From Hypomyces perniciosus (taxonomy: Eukaryota; Ascomycota; Sordariomycetes; Hypocreales; Hypocreaceae): a DNA stretch of 64,000 nucleotides. The stretch is taken from the NCBI GenBank assembly GCA_008477525.1, contig SPDT01000013.1, forward strand, positions 1,411,501-1,475,500, in the 5' to 3' direction. Each line of letters opens with the position of its first letter. The first letter of the stretch is position 1. Shown in pieces: positions 35,877 to 46,399 of this stretch. The position numbers and the translations under genes were made by a program. The notes below the pieces were generated by a model. The model searched no databases. It was not told the origin of the DNA and was given only the letters and a program-made list of their open reading frames with translations.

Positions 35877-37095
35877 GGAAGATACAAGTCGCCTGGGCTT
35901 TCGAGGTAGCGAAGATTAGTTCTTTATTAAGAGAAACCGTGATATTCAGAGAGACGTTTTACATCTTGTTTCTTGATTTCTATGACTTTGCTTCCCATAT
36001 CAGATTTTAAATGGAGGTTATCAGGCGCTTTCAGATCCAACGTCGTCTATGTATATGCCCACCGTCTCTTTCATAACGCAGACCATAAGGACATTCAGCT
36101 TTGTCTTATTAGATTGTATATGAATAGAGAAAACTCTCCATAAATCGGCACTTAGTGCATGAAAACTTGCTGGTGAGTTAAGAAAGTACCTAAAATTCTC
36201 AGGCTTTCTGAAGCCGAGCCTTATTTCTGGCTCTTAGTTGCCAAGATAGGCCCCCGGCCTTTTGACTCGCCGCAAGATAGGTAAAAAAAAAAGACCATCT
36301 ATAATCTGCAAACCCTCCCCAATGGCTTAGAAGGTAGTCGATATCTGGGTTCCCGACTAGTGCATGGAGCCTAGTTGATGATATACACTGCCAGGTTTCC
36401 AGATCTCCACTGTGACCTTTGACTAGTATTGGGAAGCCCTGATGACGTAAGGTCTAATAGGCTGTAGCTAGGTCTAGGTTACCCCAATGATGCTGAACTT
36501 ACATTCGGGTAGCCTAACAGGCGCGTAGTCTCTCGGCCCTTTGATAGGCCTGGTTGGTCCTGTTAGCGCTGAACCTCGCGGCCTCTTCATAGGCTCTCGA
36601 GAGCCTTGACTAGGTAATGCAGCCCACGCGTGGACAAGAAGCGACCCCTATCAAAGAGTAGTTGAAATCTACGCTCAGGCCATAGATTTTCACCCGTATA
36701 GATTCTCCAAATCGGGGGACCCATTCTTGTTTTAGGGACTTTTCTCGAATTTGGATACGGTCAGATTCAGATACGTTCGATGTATGACTGATCTTTAAAT
36801 CATGCTGACAGACGCTTGGGTTACTGGGGTCCTAATATCCAGGTATATGAATTTAGTATACCTAAGGGAGATACAAGTCACTGCAGGATTTCAGATCCAA
36901 TATTGTTTATATACCCTTTCAATTCACCAAATTGAAGCTATAAAAGAGTTTACCTAGGAAAGGAAATGAATAGCCACTACAATACCACGACTTCTATGTA
37001 AGATAACGGAGTAAGAAAAAAGGCAATATTATCCATCCTTAGGCATCTAAATCGTGGGGACCACATTTGCTTCGTATAATCATCCCATTTGATCT
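35877..37095. other. Intergenic region
   Basis: 1.2 kb between the convergent ends of the flavoenzyme and P450 genes. A stretch around 36430-36620 (CTAGGTTACC, CCTTTGATAGGCCTGG) looks like eroded repeat sequence but I cannot place it in a family. No gene is seen. Confidence 0.45.
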
Positions 37096-38809
37096 CTAAG
37101 CGACAATTCTGTGCTTCAACGAGATATTCAATGGGCCCTTCTCCCAAACGACAAACGCACGTTGATTGTCAGCCCAATTCTCCTGGCCAGGCACCAGTTC
37201 GTAGTCGAATCGGTAAAGGAACCGCGACATAATTACACGCAGCTCCGAGTAAGCTAGGTTTTTACCCAGACAATCCCTCGTACCGAAGCTGAAGGGTTTG
37301 AAAACGGCACGGTTATCATTCAGAAACTTGTCATTATAGAGTGGGTGCGTCTTTGGCAGCCATCGCTCGGGAATGTAGGAGTCGGGCTCGGCCCAGTGCT
37401 CGGGGTTGCGGAATGTGGCCCATTGATAGACGGATATTTGAGTCTAAATATATTTAGTTAGCATAAGTCTCATTCAGAAACGCAGTGGAATCTATTTGTC
37501 ACTTACTCCAGCGGGAATGTATCTGCCAGCAATGGTGGCACCAGGACAGAGACGTGGAGGGGTTTCGTTGGCTGGAGGGTAGACTCTAAGTGTTTCCTCA
37601 ATGCAAGCATGGAGATACTCGAGTCCGGCGGTACTTTGCATTGAGATATCGTCCTCGGAGGCAAATTGGGAGCGGATCTCATCCGTCAACCTCTTGTACG
37701 CTGCGGGATGCTGCGACAGGTAGAAGAAAAGGCCAGATAGCGTCGTTGCAGTGGTTTCACTACCAGCTCCGATAAGAATCGGAGTCGTAGCAAAAATCTC
37801 CTGCGGTTGAAAGCCAATCTCCCCGTCCTTGTTCTCCTTCAGCATGTACGCCAAAAAGTCACGGCGACCCTCAACTGCCCGGTTTCCCTCTCGCATCCGC
37901 TCGGCAGTCTTTTCATTGACGTAATTTCGGTTGCGGATTTCCGCCTTGATGGACTTGCTAAGGCCGAATGTTTGAACAATAATTCCGAAAAGGGGATAGG
38001 ATTGTAGGAAGCGGCTGAAGGAATTTCCCCGAATACTCTCAACCATTGAGTGAACCCAGGGATGGTACCCGTTATTTTCAAGGCAGTGAAAGGATTCCGA
38101 AAAGGACAAGTCGCCTATTATATCAACGGTTGTATATATTACCAAATCGATAGCGTTGACAATCTTGCTCGTGTCGGCAACCTTGGAAAAGGAATTCATC
38201 ATTAGGTCGACATATTTCATAATAACACCTTCCTGGTCCCTCAATGCTGCGTCGCTGAACGCATGGCCCAGCTGTCGCCGTTGTCGTCTGTGGGTATCCT
38301 TAGGGGCACCAATAAGGCTTGCTGCGTCCCCCTTGAAGAAGTAGTCGGGCACCTTTGGGAATTCCGTCTTGCTGCTAATTTTGTGGGAAAACACCTCGGG
38401 CCAGGCAATAGCACCGTCCACAGCTATATGATTTGGCCCGATGCGGACGACAGGGCCATACTTGCGATGAAGTTGTAATGATTTCTTAGCGAACGTGCCT
38501 GATATATGGCTCTGGTACAACCAGGGCCAGTACGCAATCGCAAGATGGGTAGGACCAGGGATCTTGGACAAAGGGTGGAACCATAGATTATAGATGGATA
38601 TGGCGATTCTATGAGCGATGAACTGGGAGTTGGGATGTCAGCTTTCTGGTGCTTATTTTGTGTCATAGTCAACTCACAAGTCCAACAAGAAGATAAAGTG
38701 TTTGAATGGTCTTATCAGAGTCCCAGTTATCCACAAGATCATTCAAGTGCGCTTGGATCCGGGGCCGGGCCATCTCGGCCATTCCGGTGGAGAATAATAG
38801 GCCATCCAT
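37096..38809 (-). CDS. Cytochrome P450 (531 aa)
   Basis: A microsomal P450 that inserts oxygen into an organic substrate using a separate NADPH reductase. Exons 38809-38678, 38622-37507 and 37443-37099, introns of 55 and 63 bp. Exon 1 (44 residues) and the start of exon 2 supply the N-terminal anchor TLYLLVGLFIAHRIAI before the hinge FHPLSKIPGP. Motifs: I-helix GAGSETTATT (about 329), ExxR as EETLR (about 386) and heme-binding FSFGTRDCLG with Cys at about 474. These are complete, so the enzyme should be functional. It marks the right end of the metabolic block and is convergent with the flavoenzyme gene. CYP family assignment needs alignment. Confidence 0.9.
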
Positions 38810-40357
38810 GATGTCTTAGTTCTCTGGCCTCTATGTCTCGAAAGAATCGTAAAGAGCTGTTGGTGGACGTGATAAAGACCAGACCAGGATAGCTTTAAAT
38901 ACCTGTTCTGCCCTCGCTGGTTCATTTTCTCATTTTCAAGGTTTTTCAAAGTTTGACCAGCCTTGTCAGGTTTCCGCTGAATCTCCGCAGGATTTGGTGA
39001 GTCCAGATGGCGAGACCAAGGCCAAGGTCCGAAGGGTTGCATGGGAATTGCCAAGCTCCGCCAGGTGTGCACATCCTCCGCATTGTGTACCCCGAAAATA
39101 TAGACAACGTGGTCTATGCGTGTTTGGTCCCCATCACCATGACTCAGTTTGATTCAGTAAAAGTTTGAATAGGAATCTGGACGCTGAGGTACATGATTGT
39201 TATGCCTTGTATCCGGGGCCGCTTGACATTTCTAATTCAAGTTCCATGCTTGCGGAGATTAGTCTAATCCTCAGACGCAGCTGATCTATGAAGAATTGCC
39301 ACCACCAGTCCATTCAGCCGAGCACACTTTGGTTAGCTAGGTGGGATGTTGCGAGACCGTCTTATCTTGGTGATGACGCAAACTGTCGGATAATGTCTGT
39401 CTAGTTGTTGGAATAATTAAAAATTGGGTATGCATGGGAGTTAGTGATCATATAACGTGGAATATAACTTGTGTGGTTCCCTTTTCTATAATAAAAGGGC
39501 TAAAAGAAAAACTAATTAGGATCCGAGGAACAGGGGTCAACAGACACACAGAACACGGGAAATTCAGTTGTCCGGAATGCCCTATTGATGTGATGTGTCC
39601 AGACTGACTACGTAACCGCGTTTTGCGATACAAACATACAGACATCCGTCCTAAGTACAGTAAAATTTATATCTGGGTAGAGCTGGAGGTTTGAATGACG
39701 AGTTTGGGATTTTAAGGCCGTATAGTTCCGTATCAAGAAGAAAACTGGTTAGACCATTTTTGCGGAGTTGGAGCTGTGAAACTGAGGGAAATCGAACACA
39801 GCGGAGCTGCCGTTGAAGATACGGACATTGGATCGAGAGAGATGGAGGTTCTCATGTGGAGATCGCCGTGGAAGGATTCCAACCAATCGTCATACTCTAC
39901 GGTGCTTGCGCGGCACGAACAAGTGGCGAGAAAGAAATGAGAACTCCTTAATTCAACACTCTCCCTGTTTTGTAGTGTAAACTCTTTGTCTATTTGTTTA
40001 TTGCTACTTCTACTATGTATTAACTCCCATTACATCAGCTATTCCAACCTCCATGCGCTTTAGTAACCTAGATTAGACTACATGGGTCGGGCGGCTTGTT
40101 TGTTGCCGTTAGACCGATTCGAAAAGTTCCGATGCAAGACAGTTGAGAAAAACGCGATCTCCGACTTGTCGTCTGGGGGGATGGTGGGATTGCGGAGAGG
40201 CGGTGCTTCGGGACGATCCGTTTTTGGATTTCAGCGTCATGGAATTGAAAATCCCTGCCTGAATCATGGAACCAAAAGCGGGCAAGCCGTTCGAACACGA
40301 GATACGAGGCCTATGGTTGCATACATGCCACAAATCATATGATTGCTCTACTCGTAC
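38810..40357. other. Intergenic region, holds a dispersed-repeat copy
   Basis: About 1.5 kb with no supported gene. A reverse-strand copy of the dispersed repeat lies at 39558-39620. Confidence 0.5.
39558..39620 (-). repeat. Dispersed repeat, copy 3 (reverse orientation)
   Basis: Reverse complement shares TACGTAGTCAGTCTGGACA, ATAGGGCATTCCGGACA and ACTGAATTTCC with the copies at 29882 and 41342. Confidence 0.7.
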
Positions 40358-41026
40358 CTATGGCTCTTGTGACCGCAATTCCTCCGGCGTGTCCGGCTGG
40401 TTCCGCCAATGGGCCTTGATCACAGCAGGGTGCACGCTCAGATTCTCCGCAACCCTCTTGATGATGGGAAATGAGTCAAGTTCGACTCCAAATCTCTCGG
40501 CATTCCAGAGAGCAGGCAGCAAACAAGCATCTGCGAGAGTGACCTCATCGCCTACAGAGTATTTCCCAGCCCAGGACTTGGCCACAGCCTCGTATGCGCC
40601 CAGACCCTCCGTCATCAGCTCCTTATTCCACTCCTCGGTGCTTCCTCCCAACAACCGTACGCGCTTCATTATGCGCATGTTCGTCACGGGCTGAACATCG
40701 CAAGCAATGATATTTGCAAGCGTCCGCACAGCAGCCCGCGCTTCGGGGTTCGATGACGGTGGCAAGACAGGATTCTGCGGGTGTGTCTCTTCGAGATACT
40801 CGATTGCAGGGATTGATTGGCTAACTTTGAGGGTCCCATCGTTGCGAAGGAGCAGCGGCACAAATCCAGAGGGATTGAGCGTCTTGTGCTTCTCTGAAAG
40901 CTGCTCGCCACTCCGGAGGTTGACGAATACGTTCTCATATTTTATTCCCTTGATATTGAGAACGATGCGAAGACGGGCGGAGCAGGACGAGCGGAAGTAG
41001 GTGTACAGAGTATATTCTTCAGACAT
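40358..41026 (-). CDS. Zeta-class glutathione transferase / maleylacetoacetate isomerase-like (222 aa)
   Basis: A two-domain GST of the zeta class. The N-terminal thioredoxin-like domain has YTYFRSSCSARLRI; the SSC(S/x)xR motif is the zeta-class glutathione-activating signature. KVSQSIPAIEYLEE provides the Gln-Ser pair contacting glutathione. The C-terminal helical domain includes SVGDEVTLADACLLPALWNA. Length matches the family (about 215-230). In primary metabolism this enzyme isomerises maleylacetoacetate in tyrosine breakdown, next to homogentisate dioxygenase. No such neighbours are here, so it could be a paralogue serving the metabolite block. The ATG at 41026 (MSEEYTLYTYF) is preferred over the upstream in-frame 41068. 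Confidence 0.9.
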   Translation of the reverse strand: MSEEYTLYTYFRSSCSARLRIVLNIKGIKYENVFVNLRSGEQLSEKHKTLNPSGFVPLLLRNDGTLKVSQSIPAIEYLEETHPQNPVLPPSSNPEARAAVRTLANIIACDVQPVTNMRIMKRVRLLGGSTEEWNKELMTEGLGAYEAVAKSWAGKYSVGDEVTLADACLLPALWNAERFGVELDSFPIIKRVAENLSVHPAVIKAHWRNQPDTPEELRSQEP

Positions 41027-42270
41027 TTTGATGCATTTGCCGTAGCTGACTGTACAACCGGAATGCAAATGTTAGCCGTAAACCTCAACTCCCAAGAAAT
41101 CCCTCCATGGGAATTCTTACTGTAAATCTCGTGGTAGGTCTTGAGCTGTATGGTCTCAGGTTTTGTTGTCTAGTCTTAAAGCCATCCATCCACTCCAATG
41201 GTCCGGTTTTTGAATATCCGCCGCTAGCCTCACTTTGCCGGCTCGTATTCCAGCGGAAATACTCCGCCGCGGGGTTGAATTTATTCATCAAGTCCCTCAC
41301 CAATGTATGGTAGAGGCTCCCCTTCTCACTGCCACCTAGGTCGTCAGTCTGAACACCTTATAATTATAGGGCATTCTGGGCACCTGAATTTCCACTCAAT
41401 TATACCGCATTGTGTGTATCTTTTGACATTATCCCCTATCTTAATTAGGTAGTTTCCCTTTTATCCCATTTATCATAAAAAGACAACGCATGGCTTATTT
41501 AGCCTACCTAACCTTACTATCTAGGGCCTTGGTTTCCACCACTTCCTTAGGGTAAACCACAATATCTTTCCTGGTCGCTCTATAGGCTTCGGTGGCTACG
41601 TGGATAAATATATAGGGACCTACCCTCTCGAGTTTATGCCTGAAGATATTATCCCCGCATTCGCTTATTTTACGCGTACCCTCCGAAGTCTTGCCATTAA
41701 CCGGTATCTAAGGCCCTGCCGACTAGCATATTTTCTTTACTACTCTCCAGAAGGCTAAGCGGTATGCAACTTGGCCTAAGAGGATCGGGAACGGCAAGTC
41801 TCTAGTACTATCAGCAGGGAGGAATGTCGGGGACAAGTTGAAACAGCGGAAATTGACAAATATGTTGGAACCAGAAGGGAAACGCTAATGGAATTGGGCT
41901 ATAAAAACGGGGCTGGCTTGGAAGCAAGGGGAGAAGTAACAGAGACCAACTGAGACAAAATTAACGGAGATTCGTTAGAGATGTCTATAATCTCTCCCTT
42001 TCGTATATCCAGTCAACTACATGGCTACGTTTCGTCACAGAATATGAATCAGTACCCCTCATCCCAACGCCGTATTGCCACACATAACATTCCTACCCAT
42101 GTTACTCCGTATACTTAAGTAATCTTGCGAACTTGCTATAATAAGAGCTGCTCTTTTCCTCATTTCTAATATGGCTCTCTACATTCTTTCTCTCCCATAC
42201 AGCCAGACTAAATACCAACACCCGTTCTTTCAGAGTTAGTTACCATCACAAACCCAAAGACACCTGCAGA
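41027..42270. other. Intergenic region, holds a dispersed-repeat copy
   Basis: A dispersed-repeat copy lies at 41342-41394. From 41420 to 41760 the text looks like eroded repeat sequence (CCTTGGTTTCCACC, CCTACCCTCTCGAG), of unknown family. The last 250 bases are the promoter of the small secreted-protein gene at 42271. Confidence 0.5.
41342..41394 (+). repeat. Dispersed repeat, copy 2
   Basis: Shares CGTCAGTCTGAACA, ATAGGGCATTCTGGGCA and CCTGAATTTCC with the other two copies. Confidence 0.7.
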
Positions 42271-42826
42271 ATGAAGGTAGGATCCCTCCTTTACTAGTGG
42301 CAAGTGCATGTCTGTTTACTGTTGCCGACGATAGACTTCGTGCTTTTACTTTGGTGCTCTTTTTGTGCCTGCCGTTATTGGCTTCGCGGCACAGAAATCT
42401 GTTGGTATATTTATATCTGGATTCCTAGAGCTACTCTTCATTAATAATACTCACTTGCAACAGAACCTGAACTACCGGACTTGGCAGCAATTTTTGTCAC
42501 TGTGGTATGGTATCCATCTTCCGAAAGAAAATCGAATGTGGTCTTATATGCTTTAGTGCGCCGAAGATCTCTTTGCCAAGTGTCCCAAAGCTGCTGAAGC
42601 CGCGCAGCCCTTCATAGACGGGAGTCAGACAGATTTTAATATTACCACCATTATTGCTATTGGAGAGCAAATTAAGGTAAGTGTATAGCTACTCCATGTA
42701 AGCCGTTTGCCTCTAACAGCCACTCAGGGCAATCAAACTTGTATCGATGCACTCCCCCCTTGTGCTGGAAAGGTAGTTGAACAGTCGCTGAGAAAGCTTT
42801 TGGGTGCGTCTGATCCCAAGGAGTAA
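42271..42826 (+). CDS. Small secreted cysteine-containing protein A (about 111 aa, five exons)
   Basis: Too fragmented for a plain open-frame scan. Exons 42271-42276, 42335-42404, 42464-42504, 42557-42676 and 42728-42823 join across introns of 58, 59, 52 and 51 bp into one 111-residue frame. The first 21 residues (MKTSCFYFGALFVPAVIGFA) form a secretion signal, completed by AQKS. The mature part is acidic and has four cysteines in CAEDLFAKC and CIDALPPC settings, enough for two disulfides. No known domain is recognised. The first exon encodes only Met-Lys. The stop overlaps a perfect GTAAGT donor (from 42822), so a sixth exon is possible. It is convergent with a second secreted-protein gene 330 bp away. 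Confidence 0.68.
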
Positions 42827-43156
42827 GTACAATATGCTTTGCGGCGGGGCGAATGGGATAGATCCTTTCCGTACGATTTGGTTGCACGGGTCAAGAATGG
42901 AATAAAGAATCTACAGTTTACCTGCTAGATGGGGCCACAATTTGGAGGTAACATCGCCGAGAGCTGCGGTTTGAGTCTTCTCATCACTTAAGCTTCATAT
43001 TCAATAAATATTCAAAGAAGTAATGAATACAATACTAGTTTTGAGTTTGCAATGGTCCTTTTCCCTTTCTGCCACAAGTTCAACGAATGAAACCCAAGGC
43101 ACAGATGGATTGACCCCTGCTGCAGTTTCCCCGTAAACAGAGTCGGAAACAAATAT
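42827..43156. other. Intergenic region between two secreted-protein genes
   Basis: 3' flanks of two convergent genes. No feature is seen except possible extra coding sequence if gene A splices at 42822. Confidence 0.4.
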
Positions 43157-43700
43157 TCAAGGGCCGTAGCAGCTCAAAATTGGGTGAGAAAGGGTGGTAA
43201 CAAAAGTAAGCTTACAAACGTGTACTTCCCAATAGTCTGAGTTGGCCCTATAGCAGGTATAGACAGACCCGTCTTTCACTAATAATTCCCCAACAATTTG
43301 ATCAACACGCGCATTACAACCCTTGCCCTTGCGTCGCCAGGTACCAGGACCTCTAGGTGTAGGAACATCTCCTTTTGCATTGCAAAAGTCACTCATATTG
43401 GCGAGAGAATCAGCACTTTATATAGAGAGAGCAGGCATTAGTGATTCGTACCGACTGTGATAAAATCCAAGGACAAAGACGCTCTAATAGAGATAAAAAC
43501 AACAGGGAATATTCAACATACCAATTAGTACCCGAAATGTTATTATCCCCCCAGTGAATTGCTATTTGGTCAACGCAGACTGGGTGAGATCCAAGAGGGT
43601 TGATACATCGTTGACGTTCAATAACACTAATTTTCTGCTCTGCCACAACAGTCGACGCCAGTAGAGGGAGGAGGAGTGTTATAAATTGACGTGTCATCAT
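43157..43700 (-). CDS. Small secreted cysteine-rich protein B (137 aa, two exons)
   Basis: Exon 1 (43700-43522) and exon 2 (43391-43160) join across a 130-bp intron (GTATGT donor) to give 137 residues. The N-terminus MMTRQFITLLLPLLASTVVA is a textbook signal peptide cleaved before EQK. Eight or so cysteines follow: RCINP, PVCVD, TNCDFCNAKG, KGCNAR, YTCYRA, HVCKL and SCYGP, compatible with three or four disulfides. Such small disulfide-rich exported proteins in fungi include effectors and antimicrobial peptides, but I recognise no named family and give no function. The intron is longer than its neighbours and could hide a small extra exon. The last 25 residues may belong to a retained intron, since a GTTTGT donor occurs at HVC. 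Confidence 0.68.
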
Positions 43701-44689
43701 GACGTCAGTTTTCTTGTTTGCTTTGTAGTAAGAGAGAGAGAGGTTGAAATTAGGCAATAGTGCATAGAATGTCTGGATTTGAGTGGAATTGTAGACTTGG
43801 AATGGATCTAACTTGCCTTTTTATAGATAAAAAGATCATACATTCATACCCCCTTGTGGCAAATTACAAACGAACAATATGATGGATGACGTGAGTCAAA
43901 CGGAGAAGGTTTCGTGTCATACACACAGCTGATCGTAAGAGGTCCGGACCTGCCGAATACCGTCGTAACTTGCATTGGGACATGGTTGTTGCCAACCCAT
44001 CTCGGTTCAGGAGACGGTGTGCTCCAACCGACGGCAGACCACTGTGACAAGGAGCACCCCTAGACGATAGACAGAACGACAGACGGCAGACGGATCCATA
44101 ACTGAGCCCGGTCTAAATTACAAAATTTGATCATCCTTGCATATGCTCTCTATCATGAAATGTTAATCCAAATCAGCATTAATTAATCCTTTTCGGCTAA
44201 CATGCAGACTTGACTTGAAGCTTTGTCTGAAGAAGCATTGGCCATAATGAGAGTCTGTTATATTTAAGTAAACGTTTGAGTGGGTATTACCTTCACAGCT
44301 CTCTGTATTCATGAAATCGACCGTCCCATCCCAATCTATCACTTTCTAAATGAGACTCGCTTAAATTTGACTGCCCTGATCTTGAAAAGGATGCAGAGGG
44401 ATTCGAAACCTGTTCGTTTGCATTAAGCTCGTAGCCTTGGTCTCGTGGGTTAGTTCGCTACCAGATACTTTCCGTTTTCTTAAACTAGTTAGACCAGATA
44501 AGTTAAGGCAGCTTTATTAGTATTGCCAAGATGCTAACATAGCATAATTCTAGGCTAACGAAGATCCTGATCGAAAAATATAATCACAGTGAGGTTTATA
44601 AATAAATGGCTATAATCTTGACCTATAATACTTGTAAGATTTTAGCGCTTCCGTTTTTAGGAGATTGTAAAACAGCAACTCCTTACAAG
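43701..44689. other. Intergenic region
   Basis: About 1 kb leading into the repeat island. No supported gene; the base composition becomes steadily more AT-rich toward 44500. Confidence 0.45.
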
Positions 44690-46338
44690 CTTCCCTCCTA
44701 CACCTACAGGTACCCCACCTTTTAGGTGCCTACTTACCAAAATTCGCAACCTCTTGACTAGCTATCAAGAAAAATAAGCTCAACAACGCTCCCTTGCCCC
44801 TCCTGGGCATTTAGAGAAAGATAGCGAATGCTATCAGACTCCAAGCGAACTAAGGACAACTAAACCTCGCTGCCGCTAGGCGGGCAGTAATCCAGCGACT
44901 CGAGAAGGAGAGCACTCCTTTAATCCCGGGATAAAGAGGGACTACAGTCCTCCCGCTTACGCCCAAGAAACGCCGCATCGACAATAAACGCATTGAAACT
45001 AACGTCCCTAGACTCAACTTCAGTTCTAATATAAGACCCAGCGTCTCTCTTTTCCTAAAGGGGATTTAAAAAGGCCTTTTTTCCTCCTTTTAAAGTAGGC
45101 TAATAGAAGTACCCGCCTTTAATAACAGCAAGCAGTCTACTATAGTTTATAAAATCTTTACTTAGATTAAAGAAATTAATGCAATTTAAAGAGCTAGATA
45201 AAAAGTTTTATTTTTAATAGCCTAAACTATTAATAACTGCCTAGTTAAATATTAAAGAAAACACTATCTTTTAGCTGCCCTGTAAATAAATAAAGCGCTT
45301 ACTGATACTCTTAAGGGCCTCCTCTTTCTAAGGGCCTTTATAGACCTTGAGAAGTTAGGCAGGAACCCCCCTTTAGCCTAATTAATAATTATACAGCTAG
45401 TTAATAAAAAGATTTACTAAAACGTTAAATAATAATAAATTAAACCTTACCCTTTAATTTAGACTAACCTAAATGCCTTACTGGCAACTAATAGCTTAAA
45501 GTAAGTTATATAGGCTATAGTCGCGGCTATAGGTATAAATAAAAATCCTTTAATATAAGGAAAAGGAAATAAACTTACCTTTTAAAGTAATAGTAGGCCA
45601 GCTTTTATTACTTTTGAAAATAAATAAAAATAAATAAAGATTACTTTAAAGATTAATAATAAAATCTTCCTTTAAGTCCCTTTAAACTATAGCTGGAAAA
45701 AGATTACTGCTATTAGCGCTAGGCAGGAAGTTATTAAAATTAGTAACCTTAAAAGTAAAGATATTATTTACTTTTAAAAAGTAAAGTCTAGCTTTATACT
45801 TTAAACTAAAATAAAAGATATTAAAAAAAAAATCCTTGCCTTAGCCTTAACCGCAAAGGCTAGTAGCCTAAGGATTAAAGAAGTGCGCGTATAAAAGAGC
45901 TTCTTTATATACAGTATCTTTAAATACTATACTAATACTTTAAGCACCTCCCCTATAGATATACTAATCCTAATTAAGGCTAAGGTAAGTGCTGGGTTTA
46001 AAGAACCTTTAATCTTTTACTAAAAAGCCTCTTTTAGCGAGACTATTAATACCTGCTATTATTTTATTTTATTTAAAGAAGATATTAAAGCAGGATTTAA
46101 ACTTTTTAGCTGCTTAGCCCTAGTAAAACTTTAAATCCAGAAAGCCTAAATAACCTAATATAATAAATGCTTTAGCTTTTATAACCCTTAAGGGTATACT
46201 AGAACTATATACTGCAAAAAGTGCAGTAAGCCTACCTTTTAATACGCTAATAAAAATAAAAACTGCAATAACCTTATTTAATATATTAACTGCCTTAAAC
46301 TTTACTAATCTAATACTTTAAACTGTTATATATACTTA

Positions 46339-46399
46339 ACTATTAAAAATAGCATAAAAGTATATACTATTAAAAATAGCATAAAAGTATATACTATTA
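46339..46399 (+). repeat. 27-bp tandem repeat (2.3 copies)
   Basis: Two full copies of a 27-base unit, ACTATTAAAAATAGCATAAA plus AGTATAT, at 46339-46365 and 46366-46392, followed by a partial one, inside the decayed LINE. Confidence 0.85.
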
